From Clostridiales bacterium (GTDB lineage: Bacteria > Bacillota > Clostridia > Oscillospirales > Oscillospiraceae), in NCBI GenBank assembly GCA_029098065.1, contig JAQXNP010000145.1:1-5851 (forward strand): 5,851 bases of DNA, given 5' to 3'. The translations under genes and the position numbers were made by a program. Shown one piece after another: positions 1-5,323 of this stretch. The notes beneath the pieces were generated by a model. The model was not told the DNA's origin. It ran no database searches and saw only the letters and a program-made list of their open reading frames with translations. The stretch's first letter is position 1; every line of letters begins with the position of its first letter.

Positions 1-33
1 CGCGCTTCAACCAAACATCCATTGTTTGCAGGA

Positions 34-61
34 ACGCCGTGATCCCAGGGGATCACGGCGT
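34..61. terminator. Strong GC-rich hairpin, possible terminator
   Basis: The arms at 34-46 and 49-61 (ACGCCGTGATCCC and its reverse complement) match perfectly over 13 bases. As RNA this gives about 12 base pairs and a 4-base loop. On the plus strand the stem is followed by CCTTTCC, a weak pyrimidine run; on the minus strand there is no clear U-run. It could end an unseen plus-strand gene lying to the left, or be a second terminator for the minus-strand operon. The dyad is certain; the terminator role is inferred. Confidence 0.55.
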
Positions 62-79
62 CCTTTCCAAAGCCATATC

Positions 80-104
80 GATCCAAAATCTGATTTTGAG
101 GATC
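80..104. repeat. Imperfect inverted repeat between two hairpins
   Basis: The arms are 80-89 and 93-104. They pair as GATCC plus AAAAT against ATTTTG and GGATC, giving about 10 base pairs with a 2-base bulge and a 3-base loop. The inner part is AT-rich. It lies directly between the hairpins at 34-61 and 106-133 and may add to transcription termination or protect an RNA 3' end. No function can be read from it alone. Confidence 0.35.
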
Positions 105-105
105 C

Positions 106-133
106 GGCCGGGAACATTTTCATGCTCCCGGCC
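106..133 (-). terminator. Hairpin just downstream of the nagA stop codon
   Basis: The arms 106-117 and 122-133 form a 12-base-pair stem that begins six bases after the nagA stop codon. Pairing is complete only in the minus-strand RNA: the single mismatch in the plus-strand sense becomes a G-U wobble, and the 4-base loop then reads GAAA, a stable GNRA tetraloop. This asymmetry points to the minus-strand transcript, that is, the end of the xdh-nagA operon. No U-run follows immediately; an AUUUU stretch comes about 13 bases later. It is therefore an atypical terminator or an RNA-stabilising hairpin. Confidence 0.55.
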
Positions 134-139
134 GCCCAG

Positions 140-1252
140 TCAGTCCAACCCTCCAACAGCCGGCCGGCCGTCTATCAGGACTGCCCGGAGGCTCAAATCC
201 CCGTTCAGCACCAGCAGATCGGCCCGCTTGCCCGGCTCCAGGGAACCGATCTCCCCAAACCGCCCGATGGCCCGGGCGGGGGTCTCGGTCACCGCGGTGA
301 GCGCCGCCTCCAGCGGCATCCCGTAGGACACCACGTTGCGCACCTCGTCCAGCAGGTTGGTGGAGGATCCGGCCAGCGTGCCGTCGGACAGAGTGGCCCG
401 GCCGTCTTTCACCACCACGGGGTGGCCGGTGAGCTCATACTCCCCGTCCCCAAGCCCGGCGCACCGGAGGGAGTCGCTGATGATGCACAGTTTCTGCCCG
501 AACATCCGATGGACTGCCATGATGACGGCGGGATGGATATGGAGCCCGTCACAGATGAGCTCCACTGTGGCTCCGGACAGGAGCGCGGCCCCCACCACCC
601 CCGGCTCCCGGTGAAGGAAGGGCGGCATGGCGTTGAACAGGTGGGTGGCATGGGAGGCCCCGGCCTGAAAGGCCGCCATGGCGGTATCATAGTCGGCGGC
701 GGTGTGCCCCAGGGAGACCGTACAGACTCCGGCGGCCTCCCGGATGAATTCCAGCGCCCCCGGCACTTCGGGTGCCACGGTGATCAGCCGCACCTGACCG
801 CCGCTGCGGTCATTGGCCCGCCGGAAGAGGTCCAGATCCGGTTCCCGGAGGTTCTCCGGGGCCTGGGCACCCCGCTTGGCGTAGGATAGGAAGGGCCCCT
901 CCATATGGACCCCGGCGCACCTGGCTCCGTCCCCGGGACGGCGGAAGGAGCGGACTCTGTCCATGGCGGCCATCAGCTCGGGCTCCTTCAGCGTCATGGT
1001 GGTGAAGCAGAAGGAGGTGACTCCGTGAGCGGCGTAGTAGCGGGACAGGACGGGAAGGGCCTCCGCCCTCCCGTCGCTGAAGTCCTCTCCCATGGCCCCG
1101 TGGGTGTGAATGTCAATGAATCCGGGGACCACATAGGCCCCCCCTGCGTCCCATCCTTCCCCCGGCTCAAAGCCGGTGATCACATCGGTGAAGGAGATGG
1201 AACCGGTCTGAAACCGGCCGTTCTGAAACAGTCTGGCGTTGATGATGCGCAT
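140..1252 (-). CDS. nagA: N-acetylglucosamine-6-phosphate deacetylase family amidohydrolase (NagA-like)
   Basis: This is a 370-residue cytosolic metal-dependent amidohydrolase, full length for NagA. The family removes the acetyl group from N-acetylglucosamine 6-phosphate, giving glucosamine 6-phosphate and acetate. Visible motifs in order are the metal-binding HTHG (H49, H51), HMEGPF with metal-ligand E118, GHT with H183, THLFNAM with H204, REPG with R215 (probable phosphate contact), DGLHIHP with H238, and ISDS with D260, the expected catalytic aspartate. DGTLAGSS lies near 290-296. The HxH pair resembles Bacillus-type rather than E. coli-type NagA. The start at 1252 is backed by AAAGGAGGG at 1261-1269. 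The gene lies 51 bases after xdh on the same strand with no evident promoter between, so co-transcription is likely. A NagA homologue is not a usual partner of purine genes. The family is near certain; the physiological substrate is less so. Confidence 0.88.
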   Translation of the reverse strand: MRIINARLFQNGRFQTGSISFTDVITGFEPGEGWDAGGAYVVPGFIDIHTHGAMGEDFSDGRAEALPVLSRYYAAHGVTSFCFTTMTLKEPELMAAMDRVRSFRRPGDGARCAGVHMEGPFLSYAKRGAQAPENLREPDLDLFRRANDRSGGQVRLITVAPEVPGALEFIREAAGVCTVSLGHTAADYDTAMAAFQAGASHATHLFNAMPPFLHREPGVVGAALLSGATVELICDGLHIHPAVIMAVHRMFGQKLCIISDSLRCAGLGDGEYELTGHPVVVKDGRATLSDGTLAGSSTNLLDEVRNVVSYGMPLEAALTAVTETPARAIGRFGEIGSLEPGKRADLLVLNGDLSLRAVLIDGRPAVGGLD

Positions 1253-1260
1253 GCCGCGCG

Positions 1261-1269
1261 CCCTCCTTT
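1261..1269 (-). promoter_or_regulatory. Ribosome binding site of nagA
   Basis: On the minus strand this reads AAAGGAGGG, a near-consensus Shine-Dalgarno sequence 8 bases upstream of the ATG at 1252. It fixes that start and shows nagA is translated independently of xdh. Confidence 0.75.
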
Positions 1270-1289
1270 TCCGGGATTTGCCCTGTCCG

Positions 1290-1302
1290 CCCCGGGCCGG
1301 GG
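1290..1302. repeat. GC-only palindrome in the xdh-nagA gap
   Basis: CCCCGG and CCGGGG flank a single central G, a perfect 13-base dyad lying one base after the xdh stop codon. In RNA it could form a short tight hairpin of about 4 base pairs with a 5-base loop. It might damp read-through or protect the xdh message end, but in DNA this GC-rich a chance palindrome is also plausible. Confidence 0.4.
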
Positions 1303-1303
1303 T

Positions 1304-3862
1304 TCAGCCCTTCCGACTGTAAGGCGTATCCTCCAGCGGCAGGGTGGTGCGGAATTTCCCGTCGTAGTGATAATAGGCATTCTGTACCGCCGGGGCGGTG
1401 GGGATGGAGCAGATCTCCCCGATGCCCTTGGCCCCGCAGGCCAGCTCCTCCTGGCTCTTCTCCACCAGGATGGGCTCCACATCGGGAGTCTGGTCCGCCC
1501 GGAACAGGCCCAGGGCGGCATAGGGGACCGTGGGGGCCCCGTCCTTCATCGGGAGCCGCTCGGTAAGGGCGTAGCCCAGGGACATGACCACACCGCCCTC
1601 GATCTGGCCCTCCACGTTCACCGGATTCACCGCCCGGCCCACGTCGTGGGCCGCGATGACCCGTTTGACCTTTCCGGTCTCCTCGTCCAGCTCCACCAGA
1701 TGGGTGGCGTAGCCGTAGGCGATGTGACTCACCGGATTGGGCTTATCCGAACCCATCTTGTCGGTGACGCCGGTATATTCCTGACGGAAGTCCGCCCCCT
1801 CCGCGGCCTCCAGGCCCCGGCCGTTCAGGGCCCGGCTCAGCTCCAGCGCCGCCCGGCGGGCCGCCTCCCCGGTGAACAGCGTCTGCCGGGAGGCGGTGGT
1901 GTTGCCCGAATCGGGGGCGATGGAGGTGTCCGGAGCGTCCCATGTCACCTGCTCCGGCGCCAGCCCGGCGGTCTGGCAGACGATCTGCACCAGGATGGTG
2001 CCCAGCCCCTGGCCGATGCAGGCCGCCGAGGTGCGGATGTGGATCACACCTTTCTCCACGTGGAGGGTCACCCGGCCGGTGTCGGGGATGCCCACCCCCA
2101 GTCCGGCGTTTTTCATGGCGCAGGCGATCCCGGCCCCGGGGTTGGCCTCATAATAGGGCCGGACGGCGTCCAGGGTCTCCACCAGAGCAGTGTCCGCCCC
2201 GGCGATCTGACCGTTGGGGAGCACCTGTCCGGGACGGATGGCGTTGCGGTAGCGGATCTCAAATTCGGAGATGCCCACCAGCGCCGCCAGCTTGTTCAGG
2301 TTGCACTCGGCGGCAAAGCAGCTCTGGGTCACGCCGAAGCCCCGGAAGGCCCCGCAGGGGGGATTGTTGGTATAGTAGGCCTTTCCGTCGATGTCGATGT
2401 CCTGAAAGTTGTAAGGTCCGGCGGCGTGGGTGCAGGCCCGCTGGAGCACCGGCCCGCCCAGAGAGGCAAAGGCCCCGGTGTCCGAGAGGAGGGTGGCCTT
2501 GAAGGCGGTGAGGCGGCCGTTCTCATCGCAGCCGGTGGTGACCTCCATCCGGAAGGGGTGGCGTTTGGGATGGCAGAGCATGGACTCGGCCCGGGACATG
2601 GCCACCTTCACCGGCCTCCGGGTCAGCAGGGCCAGGATGGCGGCGTGATGCTGCACCGACATGTCCTCCTTGCCGCCGAAGCCGCCCCCCACACATTTGG
2701 CCACGACCCGCACCAGGGCCTGATCCAGCCCGGCGGCGTCAGCGCACTCCCGCCGGGTCTGATAGATGCCCTGATCCGCCGACCAGATCACCACACCCTG
2801 CCCCTCCGGGGCGGCCACGGCGCACTCGGGCTCCAGAAAGGCGTGCTCGGTGACCGGGGTCTCATAGCGGGTGGTGACCACATATTTGCTGGCCTTCAGC
2901 TTGCCCTCCGCGTCCCCCCGGACCAGATGCTCATGGGACAGGAGATTCCCCCCCTCCTGGAGCCGGGGGGCGTCGGGAGCCATGGCCTCGTCAACGGAGA
3001 GCACCGGCTTCAGCACCTCGTAATCGATCTTCACGGCGGCCCTGGCGGCGTCCAGAGCCTCCCGGGTCTCGGCGGCGATGAGGACGATGGGGTCCCCCCG
3101 GAAATGGACCTCGCCCCCTACGGGCACCAGCACCCACTGGTCCCGTTTCAGATGGCCCACCTTCACCTGGCCGGGCAGGTCGGCGGCGGTGACCACCTTC
3201 ACCACGCCGGGAAGGGAGGCCGCTTCCGCGGTATCGATGGCCCTGACCACCGCCCGGGGATAGGCGGAGCGCACCGCGCCGCCATACAGCATCCCCGGCA
3301 GATGGATATCGTCGGTATATTCCGCCGCGCCGATGGCCTTGGCGGGGGCGTCCACCCGCGGGAGCGCCTCCCCCACCGCGCCGGTGAAGGCCTCCCGGGG
3401 CACCGGGGCGTCCTCCCGGAAGAGCTTGGCCGCCAGGAGGATGGCATCCACAATCTTCTTATAGCCGGTGCACCGGCAGAGGTTGTTCCGAATGGCTTTC
3501 TTCACCGTCTCCCGGTCAGGATCCGGGACGGCGTCCAGAAGGGCCTTGGCGCTCATCACCATGCCGGGGGTGCAGAAGCCGCACTGGACCGCTCCGCAGT
3601 GGGTGAAGGCGTGGGCATAGACCTCCTTCTCCCGGTCGGTGAGCCCCTCGCAGGTGATCACCGATTTCCCCTCCATTCTGGAGGTCTTCTGGACGCAGGA
3701 CTTCACGGCTTTCCCGTCGATGACCACCGTGCAGGTGCCGCAGCCGCCCTCGGAGCAGCCGTTTTTCACCGAGGTCAGCCCCAGCTCCTCCCGGAGGAAG
3801 GTCATAAGCCTGATATCCCTGTCCGTGGAGACAGCCTTTCCATTGACAGTAAACACGTACAT
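1304..3862 (-). CDS. xdh: Selenium-dependent xanthine dehydrogenase type molybdenum hydroxylase (fused [2Fe-2S] and Mo subunits)
   Basis: This 852-residue protein probably hydroxylates purines (hypoxanthine, xanthine) or acts in reverse on urate, using molybdopterin cofactor. The first ~75 residues are a plant-type ferredoxin domain with C36, C41, C44 and C56. The second [2Fe-2S] helical domain follows to about 148, with C94, C97, C129 and C131. The Mo-binding part spans about 170-850. By-eye alignment to bovine xanthine oxidase places E399 (GGGFGGKE) at Glu802, R475 at Arg880, F509 (FRGFG) at Phe914 and E816 (GAKGIGE) at catalytic Glu1261, which favours a purine substrate. No FAD domain is present, so electrons must leave through a partner protein. 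In this family selenium is a labile Mo ligand, not selenocysteine, and no in-frame TGA is needed. I chose the ATG at 3862 because AAGGAGG lies just upstream; the in-frame ATG at 3895 lies upstream of the predicted transcript start. It diverges from ygeX and leads into nagA. Confidence 0.93.
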   Translation of the reverse strand: MYVFTVNGKAVSTDRDIRLMTFLREELGLTSVKNGCSEGGCGTCTVVIDGKAVKSCVQKTSRMEGKSVITCEGLTDREKEVYAHAFTHCGAVQCGFCTPGMVMSAKALLDAVPDPDRETVKKAIRNNLCRCTGYKKIVDAILLAAKLFREDAPVPREAFTGAVGEALPRVDAPAKAIGAAEYTDDIHLPGMLYGGAVRSAYPRAVVRAIDTAEAASLPGVVKVVTAADLPGQVKVGHLKRDQWVLVPVGGEVHFRGDPIVLIAAETREALDAARAAVKIDYEVLKPVLSVDEAMAPDAPRLQEGGNLLSHEHLVRGDAEGKLKASKYVVTTRYETPVTEHAFLEPECAVAAPEGQGVVIWSADQGIYQTRRECADAAGLDQALVRVVAKCVGGGFGGKEDMSVQHHAAILALLTRRPVKVAMSRAESMLCHPKRHPFRMEVTTGCDENGRLTAFKATLLSDTGAFASLGGPVLQRACTHAAGPYNFQDIDIDGKAYYTNNPPCGAFRGFGVTQSCFAAECNLNKLAALVGISEFEIRYRNAIRPGQVLPNGQIAGADTALVETLDAVRPYYEANPGAGIACAMKNAGLGVGIPDTGRVTLHVEKGVIHIRTSAACIGQGLGTILVQIVCQTAGLAPEQVTWDAPDTSIAPDSGNTTASRQTLFTGEAARRAALELSRALNGRGLEAAEGADFRQEYTGVTDKMGSDKPNPVSHIAYGYATHLVELDEETGKVKRVIAAHDVGRAVNPVNVEGQIEGGVVMSLGYALTERLPMKDGAPTVPYAALGLFRADQTPDVEPILVEKSQEELACGAKGIGEICSIPTAPAVQNAYYHYDGKFRTTLPLEDTPYSRKG

Positions 3863-3869
3863 GGTCGCC

Positions 3870-3876
3870 CCTCCTT
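3870..3876 (-). promoter_or_regulatory. Ribosome binding site deciding the xdh start
   Basis: On the minus strand this reads AAGGAGG, 7 bases before the ATG at 3862. It selects this start over the in-frame ATG 33 bases upstream at 3895, which would add 11 residues without family resemblance. Confidence 0.85.
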
Positions 3877-3885
3877 TTTGTCTAC

Positions 3886-3914
3886 AGTCTACCACGAAAA
3901 TTCACCGGTGACAA
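3886..3914 (-). promoter_or_regulatory. Predicted sigma-A-type promoter of xdh-nagA
   Basis: On the minus strand, TTGTCA (3914-3909, five of six consensus bases) is followed by a 17-base spacer and TAGACT (3891-3886, four of six). Transcription would start near 3879, leaving a leader of only about 17 bases that begins almost at the ribosome binding site. This leaves no room for a leader-based switch, so regulation would be at initiation. The spacing is ideal but the -10 box is imperfect, consistent with activator dependence. Confidence 0.5.
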
Positions 3915-3944
3915 CGGCAAAAGCGTCGGCTTCTCCCCCGTGTT

Positions 3945-3959
3945 CTAAAAAACTTTTAG
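3945..3959. promoter_or_regulatory. Inverted repeat midway between divergent promoters, possible operator
   Basis: CTAAAA and TTTTAG flank a 3-base centre (AAC). The dyad centre, 3952, is about 70 bases upstream of the predicted plus-strand start and about 73 upstream of the predicted minus-strand start, nearly equidistant. A shared activator or repressor site serving both operons would fit. The dyad is seen; its role is inferred from placement. Confidence 0.4.
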
Positions 3960-3967
3960 GGGTTAGG

Positions 3968-3983
3968 AAAATTTTTTTGAAAT
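3968..3983 (+). promoter_or_regulatory. A/T-tract upstream of the ygeX -35 box (UP-element-like)
   Basis: AAAATTTTTTTGAAAT sits immediately before the -35 box at 3988, where the RNA polymerase alpha subunit binds in strong promoters. It stands out in otherwise GC-rich DNA. It may raise ygeX promoter strength or bend DNA for a regulator bound at 3945-3959. Confidence 0.35.
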
Positions 3984-3987
3984 CGTC

Positions 3988-4015
3988 TTGACTTGCGCCT
4001 CCGAGATGATATGAT
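3988..4015 (+). promoter_or_regulatory. Predicted sigma-A-type promoter of ygeX-ygeY
   Basis: TTGACT (3988-3993) and TATGAT (4010-4015) each match five of six consensus bases and are separated by 16 bases. Transcription would start near 4022, giving a leader of about 35 bases with the ribosome binding site at 4045-4051. This is the better of the two divergent promoters by sequence. Confidence 0.65.
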
Positions 4016-4044
4016 ATGGTCAGAAACACCGGAAAACGAAGTTT

Positions 4045-4051
4045 GGAGGGG
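4045..4051 (+). promoter_or_regulatory. Ribosome binding site of ygeX
   Basis: GGAGGGG lies 5 bases before the ATG at 4057 and supports that start. Confidence 0.7.
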
Positions 4052-4056
4052 TCAGT

Positions 4057-5268
4057 ATGGAGCAGATCAAGTGGGTGGAAAACCGCCTTCCCAAAAGTGA
4101 GGACAAACACCTTTCCGTCATGTCCCTGGACAATGTGGCCAAGGCCCGCGCCTTCCACCAGAGCTTTCCCCAGTACTCGGTCACGCCGCTGGCCGGTCTG
4201 GACGGCATGGCCCGGCATCTGGGCCTGGGCGGGCTCTATGTAAAGGATGAGAGCTACCGTTTCGGTCTCAACGCCTTCAAGGTGCTGGGGGGCTCCTTCG
4301 CCATGGCCCGGTTTATCGCTCAGCAGACCGGCAGGGACGTGTCCGAGATGACCTATGACTATCTCACCGGCGACAAGCTGAAGGAGGAATTCGGCCAGGC
4401 CACCTTCTTCACCGCCACCGACGGCAATCACGGCCGGGGGGTGGCCTGGGCGGCCAACAAGCTGGGCCAGAAGGCGGTGGTCCATATGCCCAAAGGCACT
4501 GTGAAGAGCCGCTTCGACAACATCGCCCGGGAGGGGGCCCAGGTCACCATCGAGGAGGTCAACTACGACGACTGCGTCCGCATGGCCGCCGCCGAAGCGG
4601 CTCAGACCCCCAACGGTGTGGTGGTGCAGGACACCGCTTGGGACGGCTATGAGGAGATCCCCTCCTGGATCATGCAGGGCTACGGCACCATGGCTGCCGA
4701 GGCCGCGGACCAGCTCCGGGATCTGGGCGTGGACCGTCCCACCCACATTTTCATTCAGGCCGGAGTGGGTTCCCTGGCCGGAGCGGTTCAGGGCTATTTC
4801 GCCAACCGCTTCCCCGACTGTCCCCCCAGGGTCATCGTGGTGGAGGCCTCCGCCGCCGACTGTCTCTACCAGGGAGCCCTGGCCGGGGACGGCGCGCCCC
4901 GGTTGGTCGCCGGCGATCTGCGGACCATCATGGCCGGGCTGGCCTGCGGCGAGCCCAACACCATCAGCTGGGATATCCTGAAAAATCACGCCGCCGCCTT
5001 CCTCTCCTGCCCCGACTGGGTCAGCGCCAGAGGGATGCGGATGCTCTCCGCCCCGGTGAAGGGGGATCCCAGAGTGATCTCCGGCGAGTCGGGGGCCATC
5101 GGCATGGGGGTCGTGGCCACCATCATGACCGACCCGGCCTGTGCCGCTCTGCGGGACGCCCTGGGCCTGGGGCCGGACAGCCGGGTGCTCCTCTTCTCCA
5201 CCGAAGGGGACACAGACCCGGAGAATTACCGGAACATCGTCTGGAACGGTGCCTATCCCGCGGAGTAA
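4057..5268 (+). CDS. ygeX: 2,3-diaminopropionate ammonia-lyase (PLP-dependent)
   Basis: This 403-residue cytosolic enzyme of the fold-type II PLP family (threonine dehydratase/tryptophan synthase beta type) splits 2,3-diaminopropionate into pyruvate and two ammonia. Its length matches E. coli YgeX (about 398). Key residues visible are the Schiff-base lysine K75 in NAFKVLGG, D122 in TDGNHGRG, D192 in VVQDTAW, and the glycine-rich phosphate loop AGVGSLAG at 235-242. K75, D122 and D192 match, by recall, Lys77, Asp120 and Asp189 of the E. coli enzyme, where the two aspartates serve opposite substrate isomers, so activity on both D and L forms is expected. SGESGAIG (342-349) and the C-terminal STEGDTDPENYR are also characteristic. 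ygeY follows after 55 bases with no clear terminator. Divergence from xdh is the arrangement expected of an anaerobic purine-use cluster. The enzyme family is highly secure; diaminopropionate being the in vivo substrate is a strong but indirect inference. Confidence 0.95.
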   Translation: MEQIKWVENRLPKSEDKHLSVMSLDNVAKARAFHQSFPQYSVTPLAGLDGMARHLGLGGLYVKDESYRFGLNAFKVLGGSFAMARFIAQQTGRDVSEMTYDYLTGDKLKEEFGQATFFTATDGNHGRGVAWAANKLGQKAVVHMPKGTVKSRFDNIAREGAQVTIEEVNYDDCVRMAAAEAAQTPNGVVVQDTAWDGYEEIPSWIMQGYGTMAAEAADQLRDLGVDRPTHIFIQAGVGSLAGAVQGYFANRFPDCPPRVIVVEASAADCLYQGALAGDGAPRLVAGDLRTIMAGLACGEPNTISWDILKNHAAAFLSCPDWVSARGMRMLSAPVKGDPRVISGESGAIGMGVVATIMTDPACAALRDALGLGPDSRVLLFSTEGDTDPENYRNIVWNGAYPAE

Positions 5269-5309
5269 GATCTCCGGAACGGCGTCCGCACCACTATGAT
5301 CTTTGATAT

Positions 5310-5315
5310 GGAGGG
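5310..5315 (+). promoter_or_regulatory. Ribosome binding site of ygeY
   Basis: GGAGGG lies 8 bases before the ATG at 5324. No promoter is evident in the 55-base gap after ygeX, so ygeY is probably read from the ygeX promoter. Confidence 0.7.
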
Positions 5316-5323
5316 AAAACAAG

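Noticed and set aside
26..889. Plus-strand open frame of 287 codons antisense to nagA
   Set aside because: It begins in the terminator-like hairpin region and mirrors the NagA coding sequence; the composition is typical of an antisense shadow.
1304..3862. Selenocysteine (in-frame TGA) in the selenium-dependent hydroxylase
   Set aside because: The frame has no internal stop, and selenium in this family is known as a labile ligand of molybdenum rather than as selenocysteine.
3863..3895. An 11-residue N-terminal extension of xdh starting at 3895
   Set aside because: The extension has no family match, would start upstream of the predicted transcript start, and bypasses the strong ribosome binding site in front of 3862.
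3945..3978. Plus-strand rho-independent terminator formed by CTAAAA/TTTTAG and the later T-run
   Set aside because: The stem is only six A/T-rich pairs and the T-run begins about a dozen bases later; there is no plus-strand gene upstream to terminate. A regulatory dyad fits better.
905..3991. Plus-strand open frame of more than 1000 codons antisense to xdh and the start of nagA
   Set aside because: It is the mirror of two well-conserved minus-strand genes in GC-rich DNA, where stop codons are rare on the opposite strand. Its product is low-complexity Gly/Pro/His-rich, has no recognisable domain and lacks a good ribosome binding site.
5261..5276. CGGAG/CTCCG hairpin over the ygeX stop codon
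   Set aside because: Only five base pairs with a 6-base loop and no following U-run, so it is not supported as a terminator between ygeX and ygeY.
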